A stretch of DNA of 33,016 nt. Origin: Pseudomonas monteilii NBRC 103158 = DSM 14164 (GTDB taxonomy: Bacteria; Pseudomonadota; Gammaproteobacteria; Pseudomonadales; Pseudomonadaceae). Under the pieces are notes generated by a model. It did no database searches, was not told where the DNA came from, and was given only the letters and a program-made list of their open reading frames with translations. Where the stretch lies: positions 1-33,016 of the forward strand of contig NZ_BBIS01000063.1 in NCBI RefSeq assembly GCF_000730605.1, in the 5' to 3' direction. The position numbers were made by a program, and so were the translations under genes. Below are positions 17,030-25,225 of the stretch, piece by piece; position 1 is the first letter of the stretch; the number at the start of each line of letters is the position of its first letter.

Positions 17030-18337
17030 TCAGAAGACGTATTGCAGGCGGGTCACGATGGCATTGCCGCCGTCGTCGCCCACGGTATTCTCGTTGTTGT
17101 CGGTGCGCACGTTGATGTAGTTGGCACTGACTTTCACGGCCTCGTTGACGTACCAGTTCACACCCAACGTGTGGCTTTTGGCCTTGCGCTCGTTCGACTG
17201 GTCCGCAGCGGTGACCAGGTTGCCATCTTCGACCTTGATGTCGTCAAAGCGATAGAAGACTTCCCAGGCACCCAGTTCCTTGTTCTGTGGTTTGATAGTG
17301 TCGAATTTGGCACCGTCAAGCTTGTAGATGCGCGGCTCGCCGGTCAGCGTGTACGCCATCTGGGCGTAATAACCAGAGGCCTTCAGGTCATTGCTGGCCT
17401 GGTCAGCTTTCAGCTTGCGGCGAAGGTACTCGGCCTGAACCGAGAATGGGCCGGTGGCCCAGGCGCCCTCAAGCCCCCAAACCGAATCGTCCTTCCACAG
17501 TCCGTCCTGTGCTGCCGCACCGCCAAAGAGCATGCGGTTGCCGTTCGTGCCGGCATCACCGCCACCATTGGTATCGACGCCACGGACACCGAGGCGTGAG
17601 CGAATCCGAGTATCAACTGCGCTGTCCTTGAGGTCGCGATAGGCGTATTGGGCGCCGACGTGCAGGACATTCCCATCCGTGTTCAATGGAGCGAAGACAC
17701 CACGCACGTTGTAGCGCTTGGTGCTGTCACCATCAGAATTGTTGTTGGTTTCGCTGAAAACGCTACCGGACACGTAAGCCATGTCAGCGATGGTGCTGGT
17801 GGCCTGGATACCCATGCCAGCGTTGTCGTTGATCCAGTCCGCCAGGTCGTACGAGAGGTTCCGCTCCATGGCGGTGGTCCACTTCGAACTGGTGGCTTTC
17901 TCAAGACCGAAGTCGGTGTAGAAACGGCCGAAGCGCAGTTGGACCGGCTTGAAACCGGTGTAGGTCAGGCTGGCTTCGTCGAAGTAGCCGTCGGAGTCGT
18001 TGCCCGTGTTGCGGGAGAGGTCGTAGTTGACCTGGTACTTCCAGTCTCGGTACAGGGTGCCGCCGAACTCAATGTAGGCTCGACGGAAGTAAGCCGCATC
18101 CGCGGTATCGCCATTCTTGGTGAAAACGCCATCGAATCGGCCGTAATCAGCCTGGACTCGACCGCCCAGTTTGAAACTGAATTCCTTGTCAGTAGTCGAT
18201 ACTTCAAGACCGCCCTTGGTCTTCAGAACGAGATCAGCCCCGTCAGTGGTTACTGTTCCGGAGAATGCTTGCGAGGAAAATGTGCCTACTATTGCGGCAG
18301 CCAACAGCTTTTCCCGCATGTTCGAAGAACGGATCAT
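17030..18337 (-). CDS. OprP/OprO-like porin (phosphate/polyphosphate-selective type)
   Basis: A 435-residue outer-membrane porin of the OprP/O family. It has a signal peptide (LLAAAIVGTFSSQAFS), then the family pattern EFSFKLGGRVQADYGRFDG, AYFRRAYIEFGGTLYRDW, a central LRFGRFYTDFGLEKATSS, and a final strand ending in aromatic Phe (VTRLQYVF). Classical members are anion-selective trimers taking up phosphate or pyrophosphate; the substrate here is inferred only from the family. ATG 18337 has GAGGCAAGC just before it; ATG 18319 is an alternative start. No convincing Pho box is upstream. A LysR-type gene lies upstream on the same strand. Confidence 0.87.
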   Translation of the reverse strand: MIRSSNMREKLLAAAIVGTFSSQAFSGTVTTDGADLVLKTKGGLEVSTTDKEFSFKLGGRVQADYGRFDGVFTKNGDTADAAYFRRAYIEFGGTLYRDWKYQVNYDLSRNTGNDSDGYFDEASLTYTGFKPVQLRFGRFYTDFGLEKATSSKWTTAMERNLSYDLADWINDNAGMGIQATSTIADMAYVSGSVFSETNNNSDGDSTKRYNVRGVFAPLNTDGNVLHVGAQYAYRDLKDSAVDTRIRSRLGVRGVDTNGGGDAGTNGNRMLFGGAAAQDGLWKDDSVWGLEGAWATGPFSVQAEYLRRKLKADQASNDLKASGYYAQMAYTLTGEPRIYKLDGAKFDTIKPQNKELGAWEVFYRFDDIKVEDGNLVTAADQSNERKAKSHTLGVNWYVNEAVKVSANYINVRTDNNENTVGDDGGNAIVTRLQYVF

Positions 18338-18547
18338 TGCTTGCCTCTCGTATGTTAAGTGCTTAGCTACCGACGTTGTATTTCGCCCTGCGTCGGCCTA
18401 AATTTATCTTGCAGATGGGAGCAGGCCACGGTTGTCACCTGCTGTAACAAGATGCCTTTGTTCTAAGCACTCTGACTAGATTGCAAGCGAATATGACAGT
18501 TGTGTTTCTATAGTGTTAAGGGGAAATTTTTAAACCTAACAAAACTG

Positions 18548-19516
18548 TTACCGAACAAGCCAGTCCTTCTTATCAAAAAAGCTCTTCTTGATCAATCTTC
18601 GGATTCCCAGAACGTGCGGATTACGGACAAGCTTCGTTTTGATAACAAGAAAGACATCTTTCTCCTCCAGATCGTCCAAAAAGCCCGGCACCGGCAGAAT
18701 GTTCCTCTCCATCTTTCGACTGTAGTCGGGCAGCACACCGATACACGCGCCCCCTACGACAAGGCCACGGGATAAGCTATAGCTCTTTACCCGAGTGGTA
18801 CCGCCCTGATGCTCAGCCATTATCGATGCCCACTTTCGTGAGCCCGCCAAGATCTCTTCATCCCAAGGGACAACGAGCATGAAGTTGTGCAAATCCAGGC
18901 TCTGCACTGGTAGGGTGACGCTCCTTGAGTAGCGGCTGGAAATGAACAGCGCGTGCCCAATCCGGCCGAGCCGTTCAAACCTATACGTAGGATGGCGATC
19001 AAAAGCGCCCTCATCATCTGGGCTCACGAAAGCGATACCCACATCGACTTCACACTCAGAAAGCATCTGCGTTGTGCACTCTGAATGGATTTCCAGCCGC
19101 ATTTCGGCATGATCGCGTACGTAGGCGACTAGATCGCGGTTCACGATGTCGCTCAGCACTGGCTCTGTGATCGCGATGGTAAGCCTGGAGTCCTCCTTTT
19201 CACCAGACTTGCCCAGGCCTTCAGGGCCGAAGAGTTGGCACAGGTACTGGCTGACCCTCTCGCCTGTCCGGGTCAGAGCAAGCTTGTTGTGCTTGTAGAC
19301 AAACACGGGAGCACCAATGTGCTCTTCCAGTTTCTCCAAGCGTTTGCGAAGGCCTACCACTGGCACATTGAGCCCTCGGGCAGCCTGTTTGAAACTGGCA
19401 CAACGTGCTGTTGCGAAAAACTCTACGGCCAGCTGATCATCAATTGGCAGATCATCCAATATGTCAGGACTGTAAGAAACAACGCTGCTTGTATATGTTT
19501 CATTTTGTGTAACCAT
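18548..19516 (-). CDS. LysR-type transcriptional regulator
   Basis: A 322-residue regulator. The N-terminal helix-turn-helix reads LAVEFFATARCASFKQAARGLNV in outline (about residues 29-52), followed by LRKRLEKLEEHIGAPVF and LTRTGERV, the LysR signature. The effector domain holds LTIAITEPVLSD and VDVGIAFVSPDD. I start at ATG 19516 (MVTQNETY) because AAGGGGG stands five bases before it; an ATG at 19531 would put that ribosome site inside the gene. The gene is divergent from the gtrA operon and upstream of the OprP/O-like porin, so either could be its target. The effector is unknown. Confidence 0.85.
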   Translation of the reverse strand: MVTQNETYTSSVVSYSPDILDDLPIDDQLAVEFFATARCASFKQAARGLNVPVVGLRKRLEKLEEHIGAPVFVYKHNKLALTRTGERVSQYLCQLFGPEGLGKSGEKEDSRLTIAITEPVLSDIVNRDLVAYVRDHAEMRLEIHSECTTQMLSECEVDVGIAFVSPDDEGAFDRHPTYRFERLGRIGHALFISSRYSRSVTLPVQSLDLHNFMLVVPWDEEILAGSRKWASIMAEHQGGTTRVKSYSLSRGLVVGGACIGVLPDYSRKMERNILPVPGFLDDLEEKDVFLVIKTKLVRNPHVLGIRRLIKKSFFDKKDWLVR

Positions 19517-19572
19517 TCGATCCCCCTTCATTCGGGGAATCTAGCTCAATGTCGTCTGACATTTCCTTATCT

Positions 19573-19612
19573 TGACAACATTGTAATGCACAGGTCATGC
19601 GTGCGTTATTGG
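19573..19612 (+). promoter_or_regulatory. Shared metal-regulon promoter, copy 5 (gtrA operon)
   Basis: Box TGACAACATTGTAAT (19573-19587), with TTGTAA at 19581-19586. Seventeen bases later comes CGTTATTGG (19604-19612), the same CGTTAT as in the porin and eptA copies. The predicted start is near 19619, a leader of about 155 bases before gtrA. Confidence 0.6.
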
Positions 19613-19734
19613 CAGGCCTTTATTTCAAAAGCGTAATCCTCAGGCAATCCCTCTGATATTGTAGCGTGCTAGTCTAGTGCGCCAACTCATTACTTATCAT
19701 ATATAGATTCAGCTAATTAAGCATTTACATTTAG

Positions 19735-19750
19735 TTCACTGTTTTTTCAC
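19735..19750 (+). promoter_or_regulatory. ColR-type binding site before gtrA
   Basis: TTCACTGTTTTTTCAC fits at every position the ColR consensus I recall from P. putida work (YYNA[CG]NNY followed by TTTTTCAC). ColRS answers to excess zinc and iron in P. putida, and from memory the KT2440 counterparts of this operon belong to its regulon. It lies 24 bases before the gtrA ATG. Confidence 0.65.
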
Positions 19751-19773
19751 CTTTGCCTCCATAGGCTTTGGCC

Positions 19774-20193
19774 ATGGAAAATCAAAACCCACCTCTTATT
19801 ACCTTACTAATTCGTTATCTGGGGATCGGCTTCATAGCAACGGGAATCCATTACGTGGTGTTCCTAGTGCTGGTTACGACAGAATTTGCTACTCCGTTGC
19901 TGGCCAGTATCTGTGGCGGCATGGTTGGCGCAATCGCAAGCTTTATTGGAAATAGGGCGCTCTGTTTTGTGGCAGATGGCTCTCGTAAGTTTCAGCCTGT
20001 CAGGTTTGCACTGGTCGCGTTAGCCACAAACTTCGGCAATGGCGTGGGTATGTGGTTCCTCATCAAGTCGAATCTGTCACCGCTTATCTCCCAAGTCCTA
20101 GTGACCTTAAGCCTCACTGCACTTGGATTCATTGCACATCGTTTTTGGACATTCAATCATGCAGACATTACATCGCTTTCCCGAGCGCCCTGA
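19774..20193 (+). CDS. GtrA-family membrane protein, putative lipid-sugar flippase
   Basis: A 139-residue protein with four hydrophobic helices, starting MENQNPPLITLLIRYLGIGF. GFIATGIHYVVFL, IASFIGNRALCF and the final LGFIAHRFWTFNH are the GtrA/DPMS family pattern. GtrA-type proteins move undecaprenyl-phosphate-linked sugars across the inner membrane. The track of the frame allows a TTG six bases earlier; I prefer ATG 19774, though no clear ribosome site is visible. Its last 35 bases overlap the GT2 gene, so translation is probably coupled. First gene of a three-gene glycan operon. Confidence 0.85.
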   Translation: MENQNPPLITLLIRYLGIGFIATGIHYVVFLVLVTTEFATPLLASICGGMVGAIASFIGNRALCFVADGSRKFQPVRFALVALATNFGNGVGMWFLIKSNLSPLISQVLVTLSLTALGFIAHRFWTFNHADITSLSRAP

Positions 20194-21142
20194 TCCCTTG
20201 TTAACCATCGTGGTCCCTTGCTTCCAGGAAGAGGAAACCATCCCCGAGTTCCACCAGCGAATCACCCGCGTGGTTAAGCGCTTACCCGTCTCCTGCGAAA
20301 TCCTCTATGTCGACGACGGCAGTAGTGACCGGACAGCCGACATTCTTCGCCACTATCAGGATGGGTCATCTGTACGTTGCCTGTCCCTGAGTCGCAACTT
20401 CGGTAAAGAGGCTGCACTGAGTGCCGGGATAGATCATGCCCGTGGCAGTGCGCTGATTTTCATTGATGTCGACCTGCAGGATCCACCAGAGCTCATTGCG
20501 GCCATGGTGGACTACTGGCAACGCGGCTACGACGTAGTGAACATGCAGCGCAACTTGAGAATCGGTGATTCGTGGTTCAAGCGCATGAGTGCCCGGGCTT
20601 ACTACTGGGTCATGCAGCGCCTGGTGGAGAAGGTGGACATGCCGGCCGATGTCAGCGATTTCCGATTGATTGGGCCTGCGCCGCTGGCAGCACTGCGGGC
20701 GCTGGACGAACGCTCCAGGATTCTCAAAGGCATGATCGGCTGGGTAGGCTTTCGTACTATCGAACTGCCCTACAATCGCACTGTTCGCCATGCCGGGAGC
20801 ACCAAGTGGAATGCATCTGGCCTGTTCAATCTGGCCATCGAGAGCATCGTCAGCTTCTCTCGCAAACCGCTGCGCATTTTCAGCCTCATCAGTTTCGGAC
20901 TATTCGTCTCCAGCATCTGCTACATGCTCGCGTCGCTTGTGGCAGGCAGTTTCGACATCCATCACCTGATCGTCGGAATGGCTTCATTCATGTGCGTCGG
21001 TGTCGCCATGGTGGGAGAGTACCTGGGCGTGACACTCGCGGAAGTGAAGCGCCGGCCTCTTTATTTCCTGAAGCACAGCAACAAGGTAGATCCCGTGTCA
21101 CTCCACCCTTCGATGGCTTCGATCGAGGGTAAGAAATGCTGA
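20159..21142 (+). CDS. Family 2 glycosyltransferase, GtrB/ArnC/dolichyl-phosphate type
   Basis: A 327-residue polyprenyl-phosphate sugar transferase. The GT2 domain holds LTIVVPCFQEEETIPE, VDDGSSDRTADIL, LSRNFGKEAALSAGIDHA and the metal/nucleotide motif DVDLQDPPE. Then come VSDFRLIGP and GMIGWVGFRTIELPY. Two C-terminal membrane helices (ISFGLFVSSICYMLASL and MASFMCVGVAMVGEYLG) are typical of GtrB and ArnC. I start at ATG 20159 (MQTLHRFPERP), overlapping gtrA; an upstream ATG at 20123 would add twelve residues. It probably makes the lipid-linked sugar donor used by the ArnT-like enzyme encoded next. Confidence 0.9.
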   Translation: MQTLHRFPERPDPLLTIVVPCFQEEETIPEFHQRITRVVKRLPVSCEILYVDDGSSDRTADILRHYQDGSSVRCLSLSRNFGKEAALSAGIDHARGSALIFIDVDLQDPPELIAAMVDYWQRGYDVVNMQRNLRIGDSWFKRMSARAYYWVMQRLVEKVDMPADVSDFRLIGPAPLAALRALDERSRILKGMIGWVGFRTIELPYNRTVRHAGSTKWNASGLFNLAIESIVSFSRKPLRIFSLISFGLFVSSICYMLASLVAGSFDIHHLIVGMASFMCVGVAMVGEYLGVTLAEVKRRPLYFLKHSNKVDPVSLHPSMASIEGKKC

Positions 21143-22590
21143 ATCTGAAGAACGAGAGGACGCTGTGGTTGATCCTGGGTTCGATTTTGCTATTGCGCTT
21201 GGTGGGGCTGGGCATCTACCCGCTGATGGACACATCTGAGGCCCGCTACGCTGAAATGGCTCGCAAGATGGTCGAGTTGAATGACTGGATCACGCCCATG
21301 TTCGACTACGGGATACCATTCTGGGGCAAGCCTCCGTTGTCCTTCTGGACTCAGGCCGCGAGCATGACGGTCTTCGGCGTTAACGAGTTCGCTGCGCGTT
21401 TCCCAGCGTGGCTACTACACCTGGCAAGCTGTTTCATCATCATCAAACTCGGTACGCAGCAGATTTCTCGTAACGCCGGCATCTGGGCTGCCATTATTTT
21501 TTCCAGCACCACACTTGGCCTGGTCTCCAGCGGTGTTGTGCTGACTGACCCTGTTTTGTCGTTCTCGATTCTGCTGGCCAGCTACGGTTTCTGGCGTTGG
21601 ATGAAGTGCGCCAGCAAGGCGGATGCCTACCTGATGTTCGCAGGTCTCGGGCTGGGCTTGCTTGCCAAAGGGCCGCTGACCCTTGTGCTTATGGGGGCGC
21701 CGGCATTCGCCTGGTTCGTTATCTACAAGGAATGGGGACGGGTACTGAGGCTTCCCTGGATTAGCGGCCTTGTGCTCATGTTCGGTATATCCGTGCCGTG
21801 GTATGTCGCGGCCGAAATGAAAACGCCCGGCTTCATGGAGTACTTCTTCGTTGGTGAGCACTGGAGCCGCTACGTCGTCAGTAACTGGGCAGGGGACCTC
21901 TATGGTAGTGCTCATGCCAAGCCGTACGGCAGCATCTGGATCCAGCTCGGATTGTCGCTACTGCCATGGGCCTTGTTCCTACCACTGTTGATCCGCAAGC
22001 GTGGATCGATGCAGCGCTTCGAAGCCTACCTCTGGCTGTGGGCCTTGGCGACACCGGTCTTCTTCACATTTGCAGGCAACATTCTGTGGACCTACCTGCT
22101 ACCCGCGCTGCCAGCGTGGGCCTTGCTGCTGTCTGCACGGGTCAGCGAAGTTGGCCCGAAGACCACCTGGGCTGCCGCTGCGAGCGCATTGGTGTTGCCA
22201 ATCATCGGTGCGGGCATCATCTACGCCGGGGTACTAGAGGAGCGACCTCAGAATCAGCGAGATGTGGTTCAAGCCTGGCTCAATGTGCAGTCTGCTCATT
22301 CCGCTCCCCTGATCTATCCTGGCCGCCGCTCATACTCGTCGGAGTTTTACAGCAGCGGGAAGTCCGAGAACATCAAGGATCCTGCCAAGTGGCCGCAGGA
22401 TGGCTCGTTCTATCTGTCCAGGCGCTTGCGAGACAGCAAGGATGGTCTGCCCGCTGATCTAGCTTGCACATCGATTACCGAAGCGAACGCCAGCCAGCTC
22501 CTGCTGTGCCATTGGAAGCGTACCGCACAAGGTGCCGAGGGTCTGGCCGGAGAAAGCAATGCGGAAACGCCTCGCAAGAACGAAGGCTAA
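21136..22590 (+). CDS. ArnT-like membrane glycosyltransferase (GT-C fold)
   Basis: A 484-residue polytopic inner-membrane protein with about 10-12 hydrophobic helices. The first periplasmic loop carries MDTSEARYAEMARKMVE, matching the ArnT/PMT family loop with its conserved acidic and Arg/Tyr residues, followed by PFWGKPPLSFW. ArnT transfers aminoarabinose from a lipid carrier to lipid A; this relative may use another sugar, since no other arn genes are present. The start overlaps the GT2 stop by seven bases. With GtrA and GT2 it forms a complete donor, flip and transfer set. Expected effect: altered outer-surface charge or permeability. Confidence 0.85.
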   Translation: MLNLKNERTLWLILGSILLLRLVGLGIYPLMDTSEARYAEMARKMVELNDWITPMFDYGIPFWGKPPLSFWTQAASMTVFGVNEFAARFPAWLLHLASCFIIIKLGTQQISRNAGIWAAIIFSSTTLGLVSSGVVLTDPVLSFSILLASYGFWRWMKCASKADAYLMFAGLGLGLLAKGPLTLVLMGAPAFAWFVIYKEWGRVLRLPWISGLVLMFGISVPWYVAAEMKTPGFMEYFFVGEHWSRYVVSNWAGDLYGSAHAKPYGSIWIQLGLSLLPWALFLPLLIRKRGSMQRFEAYLWLWALATPVFFTFAGNILWTYLLPALPAWALLLSARVSEVGPKTTWAAAASALVLPIIGAGIIYAGVLEERPQNQRDVVQAWLNVQSAHSAPLIYPGRRSYSSEFYSSGKSENIKDPAKWPQDGSFYLSRRLRDSKDGLPADLACTSITEANASQLLLCHWKRTAQGAEGLAGESNAETPRKNEG

Positions 22591-22601
22591 ATTCTAAGCA
22601 C

Positions 22602-22631
22602 AAAAAAGCCAGGTTTTACCCTGGCTTTTTT
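22602..22631. terminator. Bidirectional intrinsic terminator
   Basis: Stem GCCAGG / CCTGGC flanked by six As on the left and six Ts on the right, so it works on both strands. It serves the ArnT-like gene and the convergent 73-aa gene. Confidence 0.88.
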
Positions 22632-22672
22632 GTCGATTACTTTCGTCATTTGAAGTCCTATTTAACCGCCGA

Positions 22673-22894
22673 TTAATTGTCGGCTTGTTCCTTACCATCC
22701 TTGCTTTCTTTCTTTTGCTCTTGAGCGACTTGTTGTTTGTTCTGGTCCGAAGAGTCATCGCTCCATAGGCGAGCCTGTTCGGTTCGGAAGTTCTCGTTGA
22801 ACTGTTTCGCTCGCTCGAAGCCGCCTTCAGCGTAAGCGGTACCCATGAGACCCAGCAGCAGGCTGCCAATAGCGATAGACTTGACAAATTTCAT
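22673..22894 (-). CDS. Small secreted 73-aa protein
   Basis: Signal peptide MKFVKSIAIGSLLLGLMGTA ending AYA-EGG, then a hydrophilic, lysine- and glutamine-rich tail (RLWSDDSS, QEQKKESKDGKEQ). The AEGG start of the mature part loosely recalls small metal-induced PtrA-like proteins of Pseudomonas; I would not insist on it. GAGGTT before the ATG supports the start. It is preceded by a regulon promoter on the minus strand (22963-23002), with a leader of about 62 bases, and ends toward the bidirectional terminator. The mature protein has no cysteine or histidine, so it is not an obvious metal binder. Confidence 0.75.
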   Translation of the reverse strand: MKFVKSIAIGSLLLGLMGTAYAEGGFERAKQFNENFRTEQARLWSDDSSDQNKQQVAQEQKKESKDGKEQADN

Positions 22895-22962
22895 TGTGAA
22901 CCTCGGTTCATACTAGGCCTACCTGATTAGCGGCCTTTGTTGGTTTGTAGTTTAGGAACGCG

Positions 22963-23002
22963 AAGCTAACGACAAGGTGAGTCAATAATTACAATTCCGT
23001 AA
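22963..23002 (-). promoter_or_regulatory. Shared metal-regulon promoter, copy 6 (73-aa secreted protein)
   Basis: On the minus strand: box TTACGGAATTGTAAT (plus 22988-23002), then 17 bases after TTGTAA comes CGTTAGCTT (plus 22963-22971). A weaker half-match box, TATCAAAATTGTAAT (plus 23096-23110, minus strand), lies about 110 bases away without a matching -10. Confidence 0.65.
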
Positions 23003-23160
23003 TTTTGGCTGCAGATAGGATGCGTTAAATCGTCAAATCTGGAAGGATCATGTCTATCTCGGCACTGTCGAGGGCGACTTCGAATTTTGTCTTAAATTAC
23101 AATTTTGATATCTAGCGCGTTAATTCAGCGCGGCGTTGTTGGCCGCCCTAGGAGATAGCC

Positions 23161-23748
23161 ATGAATGACATAGAGCCCTGGGCAGTTGCTATCGGTGACT
23201 TTCGCCGCTGCACTGAAAAACTCACTGTCCAACTCGACGAGCTGACCTCGCAGACGCGCACCTCCAGCGCTGTTCTGGAGAGGTCGAACGAACTGGTGGA
23301 ACAGGTGGACGCTGTCGGCCGGCAGATTCAGGAGGAGGTGCGAAAGGCGGAGAAGGCTTGGTCGAATGCGGAAGAAGTTGCCTTGCGCGCCGCTGCATCA
23401 GCATATTCAGCTGCATGCCGCGGAGTCGAAACCGCCATCCAGCCACTGATTTCGGAGCTTACAGCAGCGACAAAGGCCGCGGACGCCTCTATCCAGGAGC
23501 TCAAGCGTGCACCGGTGCTGGCCAAGCGTTATGTGATGGTGGTTGCCACGGCGTTCTTCATTCTGGCGCTGATCTGTGTCTACTCGACAATGCGCCTGAT
23601 CGATGCCGCCGGCAGCGTAAGTGCTCAAGAGAAAGTGAATGCTCAGTACTTCTCCCACCTGTGGAAGAATGCCAATCCTGACGAGCAGAAGATCATCAAG
23701 TCGGTGATTCTGCGGTCGCCCATGGACCCTGTGGTCCTCCGGCACTGA
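23161..23748 (+). CDS. Unknown coiled-coil protein with one membrane helix
   Basis: A 195-residue protein. Residues 1-120 are predicted helical and heptad-like (LTVQLDELTSQTRTSS, LVEQVDAVGRQIQEEV, AAASAYSAACRGVE), followed by one membrane helix (YVMVVATAFFILALICVYS, about 124-142) and a short tail. It therefore looks like an anchored coiled coil. I do not recognise a family. AGGAGATAGCC before ATG 23161 is a good ribosome site. It is convergent with czcS. No standard regulon promoter points at it; only the weak box at 23096-23110 is near. Confidence 0.7.
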   Translation: MNDIEPWAVAIGDFRRCTEKLTVQLDELTSQTRTSSAVLERSNELVEQVDAVGRQIQEEVRKAEKAWSNAEEVALRAAASAYSAACRGVETAIQPLISELTAATKAADASIQELKRAPVLAKRYVMVVATAFFILALICVYSTMRLIDAAGSVSAQEKVNAQYFSHLWKNANPDEQKIIKSVILRSPMDPVVLRH

Positions 23749-23763
23749 TGCATTGAGGCAAAC

Positions 23764-23788
23764 AAAAAGGCCCGTCGATTGACGGGCC
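23764..23788 (-). terminator. Intrinsic terminator of czcRS
   Basis: Perfect 8-bp stem GGCCCGTC / GACGGGCC with a GATT loop. The minus strand continues with TTTTTGTTT, about 20 bases beyond the czcS stop. On the plus strand, it may also stop the 195-aa gene weakly. Confidence 0.85.
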
Positions 23789-23806
23789 TAATCGTGTCTG
23801 CGCAAT

Positions 23807-25225
23807 TTAAGCGGCGGTCATTGCCGGCTGCATTTGCTGGGCTGCGGGAAAGTGAAGGTGGAACCACGTGAAGTTTTCTTCGGTCACCTCCACGCTCGCC
23901 GACCCTTGGTGCAGGCTCATGATCGACTGCACAATGGCCAAGCCAAGACCGGTACCGCCTTCGCTCCGTGCTCGGCTCTTGTCCACACGGTAGAACCGCT
24001 CAAACAAGTGCGCATGGTGTTCCTTGGCAATACCGCGGCCGGGGTTGCCGACACTCAACGTCGTACCGCTCGCACTATGCTGCACCTTCACGTAGACCGT
24101 GCGGCCGCGAGGGCAGTAACGGATCGCGTTCGAGACCAGATTCGAGACGGCACGTTGAACCATCAGGCGGTTCCCGCGCACCACGTCATCACTGCCAGAG
24201 ATCTGCAGCTGGATCTCGCCTTCTTCTGCCGAAATGCTGAAGAGATCGCACACTCGCTGAACCTCGTCCACCAAGGAAACGGGTTCGAACTCCACCATGG
24301 ATGCTGGATGACTGACCTGGGCCAAGAACAGCATGTCGGAAACCATGCGGCTCATGCGGTCCAGCTCTTCTGTGCACGACTCTAGAACCTCCCGGTACTC
24401 GGAAAGCGATCGTTCTCTGGTCAAGGCAACCTGGGCCTTGCCCATTAGGTTGGAGAGCGGTGCCCGAAGTTCGTGAGCAAGGTCGTCAGCAAACTGCGAG
24501 AGCTGCTGAACCCCATCATCCAGGCGAGCCAGCATGATGTTGATACCGTCGGCGAGCTTCTTGAGTTCTGCAGGCATCCCATCAGTTGGAAGGCGATGGT
24601 CGAGGCTCTCGGTTGAGATCTTCGACGCGATCTTGAGGAACTTGGTCAGTGGCAGCAGGCCTCTGCGCACGGTCCACCAACCAATGGCTAGGATCAACGC
24701 GAGGATGACAGGGGACATCATTAGGCCCCAGGTTAACAACGCATCGAGTAGGGCTTCATTGGATGACTGATCAGCAGTCATGTAGACGCCGACCTCCGTA
24801 CCATCGCCCAGAGTCATGGCCTGAGAAGCACTGAGCAGGGGGCGTCCGTTATAGTCGCTCCACTCATATTCCGTGGTCTGCGCCGCAGCCTGGAACCTAT
24901 GAACCTCTCGATTGATCTGTTTGGAACCGATGGTGAGTAAAGGATCTTCACTCTCTGCGGACCTGTAGATGCTTACGTAGAGGTTGTTCTGGCCTGTGAC
25001 CAAATCCACCAGCTTGTGCGAATCTGAACTGACATCGGCAATATCAGTGATTTCGGAAAGGCTGTGCGCCATTGCCTCCATTTTGACGCCGAGATCGATG
25101 CGAGCATTTCTATCCAGTGCTTGCCCAACCATCATGTAACCGAAGGTAGCGAACATCAGCAGCAGCGCTGCGCTCATCAATCCAACTTTTAGTCCCAGCT
25201 TTGCAGCCAGGCTGAATGGCCTCAT
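23807..25225 (-). CDS. czcS: CzcS-type heavy-metal sensor histidine kinase
   Basis: A 472-residue membrane kinase. Helix 1 (about 12-34) and helix 2 (about 163-186) frame a periplasmic sensor region of about 130 residues, followed by a HAMP linker. The phospho-accepting His251 lies in DDLAHELRAPLSNL. Later come the N box (AVSNLVSNAIRYC), NPGRGI and GGTGLGLAIVQS of the ATPase domain. The layout and the sequence FERFYRVDKSRAR fit the CzcS/CopS/SilS heavy-metal branch. The start codon overlaps the czcR stop by four bases, so the two are translated together. Periplasmic zinc or cadmium is the likely signal, inferred from the family. Confidence 0.93.
   Translation of the reverse strand: MRPFSLAAKLGLKVGLMSAALLLMFATFGYMMVGQALDRNARIDLGVKMEAMAHSLSEITDIADVSSDSHKLVDLVTGQNNLYVSIYRSAESEDPLLTIGSKQINREVHRFQAAAQTTEYEWSDYNGRPLLSASQAMTLGDGTEVGVYMTADQSSNEALLDALLTWGLMMSPVILALILAIGWWTVRRGLLPLTKFLKIASKISTESLDHRLPTDGMPAELKKLADGINIMLARLDDGVQQLSQFADDLAHELRAPLSNLMGKAQVALTRERSLSEYREVLESCTEELDRMSRMVSDMLFLAQVSHPASMVEFEPVSLVDEVQRVCDLFSISAEEGEIQLQISGSDDVVRGNRLMVQRAVSNLVSNAIRYCPRGRTVYVKVQHSASGTTLSVGNPGRGIAKEHHAHLFERFYRVDKSRARSEGGTGLGLAIVQSIMSLHQGSASVEVTEENFTWFHLHFPAAQQMQPAMTAA

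Noticed and set aside
18430..18455. TTGTCAC and CTGTAAC as a Pho box for the OprP/O-like porin
   Set aside because: The two halves are ten rather than eleven bases apart and read toward the wrong strand for the porin gene.
23096..23110. A tenth box, ATTACAATTTTGATA
   Set aside because: The box half fits but no matching -10 element stands 17 bases away in either direction, so it was not counted with the nine promoters.
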